DNA of 64,000 nucleotides, from assembly GCF_031085375.1 (NCBI RefSeq), contig NZ_JAVCWF010000001.1:124001-188000 (forward strand). Reading direction: 5' to 3'. Source of the stretch: Lactiplantibacillus brownii. Its GTDB lineage: Bacteria > Bacillota > Bacilli > Lactobacillales > Lactobacillaceae. The translations under genes and the position numbers were made by a program. Within the stretch, counting starts at the first letter, position 1, and each line of letters starts with the position of its first letter. Below are positions 44,139 to 52,834 of this stretch, one piece after another. Below the pieces are notes generated by a model, which was not told the origin of the DNA, did no database searches, and was given only the letters and a program-made list of their open reading frames with translations.

Positions 44139-44213
44139 TAGAAAGTGAATTTGTAGTTGGTTAAAGCTTGCTATTACGGCAATGCAGAGGCGCTGATTAT
44201 TTTTGTAATTAAA

Positions 44214-44244
44214 TTGACTCACCAGTCATTGACTTGTGAGTCAA
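44214..44244. promoter_or_regulatory. Inverted repeat, probable TetR operator of the ABC exporter operon
   Basis: TTGACTCAC and GTGAGTCAA are perfect 9-bp arms separated by 13 nt, overlapping a possible -35 (TTGACT) upstream of the ATPase gene. Confidence 0.55.
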
Positions 44245-44321
44245 CAAGGATTATCATTGCTCCTGCATTAGAAAATCTGGGTGTGTTAGGCGGTCGCGAC
44301 ACACGCTAGGGGGAAGTCACA

Positions 44322-45248
44322 ATGACAACAACAGCACCATTATTAAAAATTTCGCATTTACAAAAACGTTTTGGCAAGTTTCAGGCGTTGAAAAACATTG
44401 ATTTTGCCATCTATCCCGGAGAAGTTTTTGGCTTTATTGGACCGAACGGAGCGGGAAAGTCGACGACAATTCGTGTCTTATTAGGAATCTTGAAAGCGAG
44501 TGGCGGTTCGGCCACGATTTTCGGCGAAGATGTCTGGCAACACAGTGTTGCGATTCATCAGCACATTGCGTATGTGCCCGGGGATGTTTATTTATGGCCG
44601 AATTTGAGTGGTGGTGAGATTATTGACCTCTTTTTAAAACTGAATGGCGAAAAACATTCGGCTAAAACGGATGCCTTGATCAAGGAATTTGGTCTTGATC
44701 CGCGTAAGAAAGCTCGAACTTATTCGAAAGGCAATCGACAAAAGGTTGCGTTGATTGCGGCTTTTTCCACGGATGCTGACTTTTATATTTTTGATGAACC
44801 AACGTCTGGGCTAGATCCATTGAATGAGCAGACGTTTCAAGAACACGTTTTGAAGTTAAAAGCGCAGGGGAAGAGCGTGCTACTTTCGAGTCATATTTTA
44901 TCCGAAGTTGAGAAGATGTGTGATCGGATTGGTATTATTCGGGAAGGGGCGATCGTTGAAACGGGGACCTTGGCTGAGATGCGCCATTTGACGCGCACGA
45001 CGATCGAGGTACAAACGGTGAAACCTTTGACCGAGTTGGCAACGTTGCCAGGAGTTCACGGTTTAACGACGAAACACGGTGAAAATCACGTTAGCTTAGC
45101 GGTAGATGCGGACCAATTGTCGGCAGTGATGAGTTACTTAACGGCTCAAAAGTTAGTGACATTGACCAGCACACCCCCAACTTTGGAAGACCTGTTCATG
45201 CGTTATTACGAATCGCCAAATGACGCACGGGCCACTGATGGGAAGTGA
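44322..45248 (+). CDS. ABC-2 exporter ATPase (drug/antibiotic type)
   Basis: A 308-residue ATPase with Walker A GPNGAGKSTT (about 43-52), signature YSKGNRQKVALI, Walker B FYIFDEPTSGLD and a C-terminal extension (about 225-308) typical of DrrA/TnrB-type exporters. It powers efflux of a toxic compound. The permease gene follows after 6 nt and a TetR regulator closes the operon. Confidence 0.93.
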   Translation: MTTTAPLLKISHLQKRFGKFQALKNIDFAIYPGEVFGFIGPNGAGKSTTIRVLLGILKASGGSATIFGEDVWQHSVAIHQHIAYVPGDVYLWPNLSGGEIIDLFLKLNGEKHSAKTDALIKEFGLDPRKKARTYSKGNRQKVALIAAFSTDADFYIFDEPTSGLDPLNEQTFQEHVLKLKAQGKSVLLSSHILSEVEKMCDRIGIIREGAIVETGTLAEMRHLTRTTIEVQTVKPLTELATLPGVHGLTTKHGENHVSLAVDADQLSAVMSYLTAQKLVTLTSTPPTLEDLFMRYYESPNDARATDGK

Positions 45249-45254
45249 TTTGTG

Positions 45255-46871
45255 ATGTCAGGACAATTATTTAAACGAACCGGGCTACTGATTCGCCTTA
45301 ATTTAAAACGTGACTGGACGAAAATTTTGATCTGGACGATTGCTTTGGCAGGCTTATTTACCGCCATTGCAGCGAAATTCGATGGCATCTATGGCACACA
45401 AAAAGCAATCGATACAATCGTGACAACGCTGAAGTCACCCGCCATGGTGTCACTATTTGGGGCTTTTACCGCGAAAGCACCCTATAACACGGCTAAAATA
45501 TTTGCGACTGAAATGGTCGTTTTCATGGCGTTGATCATGATTGTGATGAATATCATGTTAGCGGTGGCGACAACTCGTGGTGAAGAAGATGACGGCCTTT
45601 TAGAGTTAGTCCGGGCGCACTCGGTTGGCCGCTTAGCCCCATTAACGGCCGGGTTCGCGGAGTTGACTGGGTTAAATCTCGTCATCGGTATCTTATATGG
45701 CCTTGGTCTGCAAGTGGCTGGCATGCCGGGGGCGGATACGGCTGGTAATTGGCTGATTGGCTTCGGCCTAGCTGCGATGGGCTGGTTGTTCGGAATGTTG
45801 ACACTACTGGTGGCGCAACTAGCGGATAGTGCGAGTGGTACGACCATGCTGAGCTATGCGATTTTTGGTGTCATGTATGTGGCGCGAATGAGCACGGATG
45901 TCAGTGATCCTAAAACAACTTGGTGGGTACCATTTGGCTGGATTGAAAAGCTAAGCGTTTATCAGAATAATAATTGGTACCCGGTGTTGTGGATGATGCT
46001 ACTAGGCCTTGCTTTGGCCGGCTTAGCGGCATGGTTGAATGCTCACCGAGATTTAGGTGCGGGTCTCTTAGCGACTCGTCAAGGGCGACGAACCGCGACG
46101 CCCTTCTTACGCGGCCCCGCAACCTTATTATGGCGACAGTCAAGAGTCAGTGTGTTTGCTTGGACCCTAGGTAGCTTAGCATTGGGTGCCTCTTATGGCT
46201 CGATCTTTAATACGATTGGTGATTTGGCCAAAAGTAACCCAATGATTAAGCAACTTTTAGGAGCAACGGCCTTGGCTGCGGCTAATCGGGTCATCGTGAA
46301 GAATTTCATTGCCGTTTTAGCCATCGTTGTTGTGGTTGTGGCACTAATTCCAGCCGTTCAAACGATGCTGAAACTGGTAAGCGATGAGAATAAAGGCTAT
46401 TTGCATCAATTATATGCTACGGCAACCTCACGTTGGCAGGTTTGGGCCAGCTATACCAGTTTCGCGTTAGCAGAAGCGGTCCTCGTTTTCTTGGCCGGTT
46501 TAGTTGGCATGTACGTGACCGGGGCAAGTGTTATGACTGATCCAATCAAATGGGCCACCTATTGGCGGGTCCTATTGGCTTATCTACCAGCCATGTTTGT
46601 GATGATCGGGTTTGCAAGCTTTTTGGCGGGATGGTTGCCAAAATGGCGTTACTTAGCCTGGGTTTGGGTCCTTTATGGGTTCTTCTCCCTCTATTTAGGC
46701 AGCCTAATCAAGTTACCGATGTGGGCGAAAAAACTGACCCCGTTAGGCTTTGTCAATAAGGTCCCTATGAAGGCGATTGATTGGTCAACCAACTGGTGGT
46801 TGCTAGCGATAACTGTGCTAATATTAGTGATAGCAAGTATTGGCTATCGCCAGCGCGATTTGGCGCAGTAG
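45255..46871 (+). CDS. ABC-2 exporter permease (tetronasin-resistance-like)
   Basis: A 538-residue permease with about 12 helices in two similar halves, each starting with a tryptophan/arginine-rich cytoplasmic end. It resembles exporters annotated as polyether (tetronasin) antibiotic transporters. The N-terminus LIRLNLKRDWTKILIWTIALAG and FLAGWLPKWRYLAWVWVLYGFF near the end fit this group. ATG 45255 is preferred over GTG 45252 by spacing to GGAAGTGAT. The substrate is unknown. Confidence 0.88.
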   Translation: MSGQLFKRTGLLIRLNLKRDWTKILIWTIALAGLFTAIAAKFDGIYGTQKAIDTIVTTLKSPAMVSLFGAFTAKAPYNTAKIFATEMVVFMALIMIVMNIMLAVATTRGEEDDGLLELVRAHSVGRLAPLTAGFAELTGLNLVIGILYGLGLQVAGMPGADTAGNWLIGFGLAAMGWLFGMLTLLVAQLADSASGTTMLSYAIFGVMYVARMSTDVSDPKTTWWVPFGWIEKLSVYQNNNWYPVLWMMLLGLALAGLAAWLNAHRDLGAGLLATRQGRRTATPFLRGPATLLWRQSRVSVFAWTLGSLALGASYGSIFNTIGDLAKSNPMIKQLLGATALAAANRVIVKNFIAVLAIVVVVVALIPAVQTMLKLVSDENKGYLHQLYATATSRWQVWASYTSFALAEAVLVFLAGLVGMYVTGASVMTDPIKWATYWRVLLAYLPAMFVMIGFASFLAGWLPKWRYLAWVWVLYGFFSLYLGSLIKLPMWAKKLTPLGFVNKVPMKAIDWSTNWWLLAITVLILVIASIGYRQRDLAQ

Positions 46872-46889
46872 CAGAAAGGCAGGCGGGCA

Positions 46890-47534
46890 ATGGCACGGAA
46901 AGAAACGCCCAAAGACCCCGAAAAGGTCACTCGAATTCTAGCAGCCGCCACGCATGAATTTGCTGTACATGGTTATACGGCGGCCAAGACGGATCAAATT
47001 GCGGTGGTGGCACAAGTTTCAAAAGGGCTGATCTTCCATTATTATGGGAGCAAACAACAACTGTATTTTCAGACAGTGGTGGCAGCAACTGAGCGCATCA
47101 AAACCGAGGTTAATCCGCAAGCGTTCAAGACACCAGCGGATTTGGTGACCTTAGTGGTTCGCAGTACGAAATACAAAGCCGAATTTGGCCGGCAACATCC
47201 TGATGAAATGCGCTTGATGATCAATGCGTACGGTAATGTTGACAAGCTACCGGTCAAGATTCAAGGTGAATTGCGAGAACTATATGCCCAAAGCTTACAA
47301 GTATCACAAGTTTTGATCGGCAAAGTGATCGAACGGCTACCCTTACGACCGGGAGTGGATCGCGAAACTGTGATTCAGTTAATTATGGGAGTCTATCAGC
47401 AAATCTTTGCGGAGTTTCAGGCACACATGGCCGTTAATCCGGATGCTGAAACAATGCTAGATGCCCAATGGATTGTTGATCGTGCCAAACAGTATATGGC
47501 AATCTTGGAAAATGGCTTTGTGCAACCAGAATAG
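46890..47534 (+). CDS. TetR-family transcriptional regulator
   Basis: A 214-residue regulator. The N-terminal HTH (RILAAATHEFAVHGYTAAKTDQIAVVAQVSKGLIFHYYGSKQQLYFQ, about 16-61) is followed by a helical ligand domain. Its position behind an ABC exporter suggests it represses that operon and responds to the exported compound. It starts 18 nt after the permease gene. Confidence 0.92.
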   Translation: MARKETPKDPEKVTRILAAATHEFAVHGYTAAKTDQIAVVAQVSKGLIFHYYGSKQQLYFQTVVAATERIKTEVNPQAFKTPADLVTLVVRSTKYKAEFGRQHPDEMRLMINAYGNVDKLPVKIQGELRELYAQSLQVSQVLIGKVIERLPLRPGVDRETVIQLIMGVYQQIFAEFQAHMAVNPDAETMLDAQWIVDRAKQYMAILENGFVQPE

Positions 47535-47571
47535 CTTGAACTCGTCGCAATCCTCAGAAAAGAGTCAAACA

Positions 47572-47622
47572 ACTTAGGCTAGTCACTATTTGGAATCGTC
47601 GAGTGGTGGCTAGTCTTTTTTG
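47572..47622 (+). terminator. Terminator after the exporter operon
   Basis: GGCTAGTCACT and AGTGGTGGCTAGTC can pair imperfectly around the loop, followed by TTTTTT. Confidence 0.65.
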
Positions 47623-47739
47623 CTGGCGAGAAAATGGTCATAAATTGTGTGAAACGATAAAGTTTGGCCGAGAGATAACGGCTTTTTTCGCAAATTGTGG
47701 TAAATTAGAGCTAGTAAATCAATGAAGCGAGGTCGCGGG

Positions 47740-49344
47740 ATGGATTTGAATTTAACTGCTGAACAACAAGCGCTATGGCAACATTTAACTAACTTTAGTC
47801 AGGAAAAGTTAGCGCCACTGGATGCACAATTAGCGCAAGGACGTCAAGCGAGTGCCGAAGCCTACCAATTGTTAGTCACAGAAGGCCTGCCTGAATTAGG
47901 CTTAGCACAGCCATTTGGCCTAGAACTTGATCTCTCCACACAAGCTTTGGCGGTAGCGGCAGTGGCGCAGGGCTCGGTAAGTGCCGCGGTAATGCTGGCG
48001 ACAACTTGGGTCACAGCCACTGCGCTAACGCTATACGGCAAGCCAGCACAGTTTGCTGAAACGCTACAAGCTGCCAAGACGAAGCCGTTAGCGATTGCGG
48101 TGACGGAACCAGATGGCGGTGGTCGACAGGCCAGTCAAACGAGTGCCTCAAAGCAAGCCGATGAGCATTGGTCACTGGTCGGCGATAAAAGTTTTGTGGT
48201 GAATGGTGGACAGGCGGCTGCCTATTTAGTTTTGACGCGCACTTTTCGTGGCAATCACCTCCAATTCTTAGTTCCAGCCACGCAAAAGGCTCTCAGAGTA
48301 TTAGAACCCGTGCAGTTGGCGGGCTTGCCCGGTGTCCCAGCGGCGACAATACGCTTAAATGGGGTGTCGGCGACAACGTCACAAATATTAGGCTATCAAG
48401 ATCAAGGCATGACCATCGCGCGACATATCGATGCCTTAGCCCGTATCTTTATCGGTGCCATTAGTGTGGGCGTGGGGCAACGAACGTTGGCTGTCGTGAA
48501 ACGCTATGCTCATGAACGCGCGCTTGGTAAAGGCCTTTTAAGTGACGAGCCATTGATTCAACAACAGGCTGGTGAATTGGCAATACGGTTGCACACCAGT
48601 GAGCTGTTAACTTGGGATGCCGCTCAGCGGGTCGATCAAAAGCAAGACTTTGAAGTTGCGGCCACGATGGCGGCAGTCACAGCGGCGGAAAATAGCCTGG
48701 TAATGACGCAACAGGCTGCCCAACTCATTGGCGGGATTGCTTATACTAAGGCGTTGCCACTGGCTCAGCTCACGGGTGAAGCCCAAGCGCTGGGGATGAT
48801 GACTGGGGCTAAAGCCCAATTGACACGTCAAGTGGGGTGGCATGCTCTCGGAATTGATGAACGCAAACAGCTGACTGCGGATCAACCGGTGGCGGTTGCG
48901 AAACGACTTAAAGTAGCTGATTTGCACCGCGTCGTTAAAACGCTCCGATTAACGGAAGATGTTCCCGTGACAGTTGGTTCGATCAAGGCTGCTAAACGGT
49001 TGATCGTGCTTGGCCAAGGTGCCTTAGAACCAGCGGTGTTATTGCAAGCCCAACAATTGGCAAAATGGATTGGCGCGGCAGTTGCGGTGACACAGCCGTT
49101 GACCAAATTAGAGCAATTTAGTCAGAATCAATTGATTGGTATTGACGGCGCGACGGTCGCCCCTGAAGTAATTATTAATATTGGTATTTCAGGTGCAGAA
49201 CAATATGTCCTTGGGATGACAGGCGCGAAGCATATTTTGTCGGTAAATCCAGACGAAAAAGCCCCGATATTTAAAGTCTCTCAGCAGGCATTTGTTGGGA
49301 CCGCTGCGGATTTTCTTACTGGCATGATTGCAGCATTGAATTGA
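47740..49344 (+). CDS. Acyl-CoA dehydrogenase fused to an ETF-alpha FAD-binding domain
   Basis: A 534-residue fusion. Residues 1-375 are an acyl-CoA dehydrogenase-type flavoprotein: a helical N-domain, a beta-domain with AIAVTEPDGGGRQASQTSAS, and a C-terminal helical domain with QQAAQLIGGIAYTK. Residues about 410-534 match the C-terminal FAD domain of ETF-alpha, ending VIINIGISGAEQYVLGMTG and SVNPDEKAPIFKVSQQAFVGTAADF. ETF normally is an alpha/beta dimer; no ETF-beta is visible, so electrons may go to the fused FAD and on to a separate acceptor. ATG 47740 fits GCGAGGTCGC; ATG 47722 is possible. The next gene is a secreted flavoprotein reductase. Confidence 0.85.
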   Translation: MDLNLTAEQQALWQHLTNFSQEKLAPLDAQLAQGRQASAEAYQLLVTEGLPELGLAQPFGLELDLSTQALAVAAVAQGSVSAAVMLATTWVTATALTLYGKPAQFAETLQAAKTKPLAIAVTEPDGGGRQASQTSASKQADEHWSLVGDKSFVVNGGQAAAYLVLTRTFRGNHLQFLVPATQKALRVLEPVQLAGLPGVPAATIRLNGVSATTSQILGYQDQGMTIARHIDALARIFIGAISVGVGQRTLAVVKRYAHERALGKGLLSDEPLIQQQAGELAIRLHTSELLTWDAAQRVDQKQDFEVAATMAAVTAAENSLVMTQQAAQLIGGIAYTKALPLAQLTGEAQALGMMTGAKAQLTRQVGWHALGIDERKQLTADQPVAVAKRLKVADLHRVVKTLRLTEDVPVTVGSIKAAKRLIVLGQGALEPAVLLQAQQLAKWIGAAVAVTQPLTKLEQFSQNQLIGIDGATVAPEVIINIGISGAEQYVLGMTGAKHILSVNPDEKAPIFKVSQQAFVGTAADFLTGMIAALN

Positions 49345-49365
49345 AAGTTAATATTGTGAACAATG

Positions 49366-49398
49366 AGCTAACTGAAACTTAGTCAGCTCTTTTTTATT
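49366..49398 (+). terminator. Terminator after the dehydrogenase fusion
   Basis: GAGCTaAcT pairs with AgTcAGCTC, followed by a T-run. Confidence 0.75.
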
Positions 49399-49513
49399 GA
49401 CTAAATATGAAAATAAATACTTACCATAAAGGGGTTCCGTTGGTTAGTTAACTCATGTTACAATTAATTCAACACTTCACAATATCAAAAATATCGTTTT
49501 GGAGGGGAATGTT

Positions 49514-51037
49514 ATGAAGACACGTGGGTTGGCATTAATGGCCAGTTTGACCATGGTAGTAGCAAGCTTGGCTGGGTGCGGGAATACTAGTTCAAGCAGT
49601 TCTAAATCAAGTCGTCACAGTAAAAGTGCGACGTCTAAAAAGACTGAGGTGACTTCTGGGGCGTCGAAGACCCAATATTCGTCAATGAAGGATCTCAAGT
49701 CCAAATATGACGTGGTTATCATTGGTGCTGGGGGTGCCGGCATGTCGGCGGCCTTGGCAGCTAAAGAAAAAGGCTTGAAGCCAGTTATCTTGGAAAAGAT
49801 GTCTGTCGTCGGTGGGAATACCTTGAAGGCGTCATCGGGGATGAATGCTTCCGAGACCAAGGTCCAGAAAAAAGCTGGCATCAAGGATTCTAACGAAAAG
49901 TTCTATCAGGAAACCTTAGCCGGTGGCCATGGCACCAATGACAAAAAGATGTTACGGTTCTTTGTTGATCATTCGGCGAGTGCGGTCGATTGGCTGGACG
50001 GCATGGGAATCAAGCTGACGAACTTAACCATTACTGGTGGCATGAGTGTTAAACGGACGCATCGGCCAGCGGATGGGTCAGCAGTCGGTGGCTATTTGGT
50101 TAGTGGCCTGTTAAGAAACGTTAAAAAGCAATCGATTCCAATTTATGTTAATGCGGATGTTAAGAAAATCAATGAAGCCGCTGGAAAAGTTTCTGGTGTG
50201 AAAGTCACGTTTGATCAAGATAAGACTAAAACGATCAGTTCTAAGGCCGTCATCGTCACAACAGGTGGTTTTGGAGCTAGCAAAGCGATGATCAAGAAGT
50301 ATCGTCCTGATTTATCAAAATACGTCACGACTAATCAAGCCGGTAGTACCGGTGATGGGATTAAAATGATTACCGACTTAGGTGGTTATACCGTTGATAT
50401 GGATAAGATTCAAATCCATCCAACCGTTTATCAAAAGCCACCGTACTTAGTTGGTGAAGCGGTTCGTGGTGAAGGCGGCATCTTGGTGAATACCAAGGGT
50501 GAACGTTTCACGAACGAAATGGGCACACGTGATGTGGTGTCCGCCGCAATCAACAAGCAACCGGATCAATATGCCTATGTCGTATTCGATGGTGGCGTTA
50601 AGCAGCGTGTCACCGCGATTAATCAGTACGAAAAGAAAGGGATGGTTGAATCAGCGGCCACCCTGGGTGATTTAGCGAAGAAGTTGAATGTTTCAAGTAG
50701 TGAACTCGAAAAGACGGTCACAACATGGAATGACGATGTGAAAGCTAAGAAAGATGGCCAGTATGACCGGACGACTGGGATGGATCACCAGTTGAATACA
50801 CCGAAATACTATGCGATTAAAATTGCGCCCGGCATCCACTACACGATGGGTGGCGTGAAGATTAATCCAGAAACGGAAGTCTTGAAGCAATCTGGTCAAG
50901 CCATTCCTGGACTCTACGCGGCTGGTGAAGTGACCGGTGGCCTGCATGGTGACAACCGAATTGGCGGGAACTCCGTCGCAGAAATCGTAATTTTCGGGCG
51001 TCAAGCTGGGACTCAAGTTGCCAAATATGTTAAATAG
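49514..51037 (+). CDS. Secreted flavoprotein reductase lipoprotein (fumarate reductase/flavocytochrome c family)
   Basis: A 507-residue protein. A lipoprotein signal ends in LASLAGC (Cys about residue 22), followed by a Ser/Lys linker. The FAD-binding fold YDVVIIGAGGAGMSAALAAKEKGLKPVILEK (about 64-94), GGNTLKASSGMN, and the active-site HPTVY/RGEGGILVNTKGERF region with an Arg are those of fumarate-reductase-like enzymes. It has no covalent FMN-binding domain. Enzymes of this group reduce unsaturated acids (fumarate, urocanate, acrylate-type) outside the cell with electrons from membrane quinols or flavins. ATG 49514 follows TTGGAGGGGAAT. Confidence 0.88.
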   Translation: MKTRGLALMASLTMVVASLAGCGNTSSSSSKSSRHSKSATSKKTEVTSGASKTQYSSMKDLKSKYDVVIIGAGGAGMSAALAAKEKGLKPVILEKMSVVGGNTLKASSGMNASETKVQKKAGIKDSNEKFYQETLAGGHGTNDKKMLRFFVDHSASAVDWLDGMGIKLTNLTITGGMSVKRTHRPADGSAVGGYLVSGLLRNVKKQSIPIYVNADVKKINEAAGKVSGVKVTFDQDKTKTISSKAVIVTTGGFGASKAMIKKYRPDLSKYVTTNQAGSTGDGIKMITDLGGYTVDMDKIQIHPTVYQKPPYLVGEAVRGEGGILVNTKGERFTNEMGTRDVVSAAINKQPDQYAYVVFDGGVKQRVTAINQYEKKGMVESAATLGDLAKKLNVSSSELEKTVTTWNDDVKAKKDGQYDRTTGMDHQLNTPKYYAIKIAPGIHYTMGGVKINPETEVLKQSGQAIPGLYAAGEVTGGLHGDNRIGGNSVAEIVIFGRQAGTQVAKYVK

Positions 51038-51050
51038 GTAAGACAAAAAT

Positions 51051-51220
51051 GAGTCTGGGACAAAACCCCAGACTCATTTTGGTATTCCTAATATTTATAG
51101 CCGAAACGTGGAACAAAAGGCTGCGACCTCCGCTTAGCTACGAAAGTCAAACGATTGAAAATACCAATCATTCGACTTTCTAGGCTATGCTCGGTAGCAA
51201 AACGCCTTTTGTCCCACTCT
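51051..51220 (-). repeat. Palindromic intergenic repeat, family B copy 2 (inverted)
   Basis: The reverse complement of the element at 20012-20190, with only scattered differences over about 170 bp. The orientation is opposite. It lies between two convergent genes and again starts with a CTGGG/CCCAG terminator hairpin. Confidence 0.9.
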
Positions 51221-51225
51221 CATTT

Positions 51226-51750
51226 TTATTTGGCGTTAAACCGGGTTGTCAGTTGGTTAATAATGGGTACTCTGAACAGTAGCACGAGGACGGTCGTATA
51301 GACTAAGTAAGAGACGATTTCTTGAATGAACCGCGTCGTCAGTAGCGCTGACCACGGCGTCATATACATGATGTGGAGCCAGAGACTGTTGAGTAAGAGA
51401 TTCAAAATGAATAGCACGACAAAGTTGGCTAGCAAAATACGGGTTAACGAGGTGCGTTGTTGAAAGGCCATCCCGAAAACGAGGCCAGTTAAGAACGCGG
51501 TCAAAATGAAGCCGGGGAAAAAGGTGAATTTAGGAAACAAGACCATGCCGAGAAAGTAAGCCAGCGCAGTGCTGCCAGCGGTGACCAGCGGGGAAAATAG
51601 GCGAGCCGTGATAGCAATCACCACAAAAGTGAAGGCAATTTTAGTCGTGAGAAATTGTACCGACAACAGACTATTGAGCATAATTTGCATGGCGGTTAAG
51701 ACGCCGAGCAGTGTGATTGATTTGACGGGTGTGTGCGTGTGGGTGGACAT
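51226..51750 (-). CDS. Folate-family ECF transporter S component (FolT-like)
   Basis: A 174-residue protein with six hydrophobic segments. The SITLLGVLTAMQIMLNSLLSV start and the FSPLVTAGSTALAYFLGMVLFPKFTFFPGFILTAFLTG segment are typical of the folate/queuosine-type S components. It binds its vitamin and uses the shared ECF ATPase/T module encoded elsewhere. The minus-strand start has AAGGAGGAAAACAC upstream. The substrate is inferred from family resemblance. Confidence 0.8.
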   Translation of the reverse strand: MSTHTHTPVKSITLLGVLTAMQIMLNSLLSVQFLTTKIAFTFVVIAITARLFSPLVTAGSTALAYFLGMVLFPKFTFFPGFILTAFLTGLVFGMAFQQRTSLTRILLANFVVLFILNLLLNSLWLHIMYMTPWSALLTTRFIQEIVSYLVYTTVLVLLFRVPIINQLTTRFNAK

Positions 51751-51896
51751 GTGTTTTCCTCCTTGAAGTTGATAGTTTGATTAGTATTGTACTGGAAATG
51801 GGTGGATAATACTAGGGTGAATTTGTTAACTAGTGGTGTTCGTTAACTGATTTTGCTACACTTGGCATGTTTGTTGTAACGAAAGGTGGCGAGTTA

Positions 51897-52751
51897 ATGG
51901 AGTATTTACATGAAATGATTAAATCTACTAGTCAGTTACCGGTAAAGATGTTTACGTTTCATTCAACTAATCCAAAGCGAATTATTCCCAAACATTGGCA
52001 TTTGAGTTCCGAACTACTGTATTGTTTGTCAGGATCTTTAGTGATTTGGAAAGGTTCAAAGCAATATATATTGCATCCCCAAGATGTTCTCCTAATCAAT
52101 CCAAATGAAATTCATTCAACACAAAGTCCTGAACAAAACCATATTTTAGTGATTCAATTTCCAATAGAATTTTTACAAAAGGTCACTAACGGTAAATTTT
52201 ATAGAGCATTTGAGTTTAACCTCAATACAATTGCTTCGAGAAAGCCAGCTCAAGATCTGTTACCTATCCTTAATCGGCTGAGTGCTTTCTCAAAGCAATA
52301 TACAATTATTGATAATTTGCATGCTACAGCAGCCATTTATGAATTAATAGCACTGCTATGTACAAATTATATGATTGAAACGCCACAATCCAGCTTAAAT
52401 CGAGCGGGCGACTTAACTTTATTAGGAAATATCACTGGCTATATTCAACAGCACTACCAAGAATCATTAACACTATCACAGGTGTCGAGCCAGTTCGGCT
52501 ATTCGGCAAGTTATTTTTCGAAGCTTTTTTCAAACCGAATGAATTTGACCTTTTCAGATTATTTACAACAGCTTCGGTTAGATGTAGCCAATGATCGTTT
52601 ATTGAATTCAAACGAAACTTTAATTAACATCGCCTTTGATGTTGGCTTTTCCAGCTATCGTAATTTTTATAATGCCTTTTATACGAATTATCAGATGTCT
52701 CCGACTAAGTATCGAAAGCGCTATCAACATGACAAAATCTTACATGTTTAG
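51897..52751 (+). CDS. AraC-family regulator with cupin sensor
   Basis: A 284-residue regulator: an N-terminal cupin sensor (HWHLSSELLYCLSGSLVIWKGSKQY, about 30-56) and a C-terminal double HTH (about 185-284: SLTLSQVSSQFGYSASYFSKLFSNRM and IAFDVGFSSYRNFYNAFYTNYQMSPTKYRKRY). ATG 51897 has GAAAGGTGGCG upstream. It lies directly before a PTS/GH3 operon, with an intergenic cre, and is the likely sugar-responsive activator. Confidence 0.9.
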   Translation: MEYLHEMIKSTSQLPVKMFTFHSTNPKRIIPKHWHLSSELLYCLSGSLVIWKGSKQYILHPQDVLLINPNEIHSTQSPEQNHILVIQFPIEFLQKVTNGKFYRAFEFNLNTIASRKPAQDLLPILNRLSAFSKQYTIIDNLHATAAIYELIALLCTNYMIETPQSSLNRAGDLTLLGNITGYIQQHYQESLTLSQVSSQFGYSASYFSKLFSNRMNLTFSDYLQQLRLDVANDRLLNSNETLINIAFDVGFSSYRNFYNAFYTNYQMSPTKYRKRYQHDKILHV

Positions 52752-52804
52752 TCATAACAGATAGCAAGTATTGGTAATCATTATCCGTTATTCTTTAGGA
52801 GGAA

Positions 52805-52818
52805 TGAAAACGATAACA
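52805..52818 (+). promoter_or_regulatory. cre site upstream of the PTS IIC-GH3 operon
   Basis: TGAAAACGATAACA matches TGWAANCGNTNWCA at every defined position, 17 nt before the start codon of the IIC gene. Confidence 0.85.
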
Positions 52819-52834
52819 AAAGGAGATCAATCTG

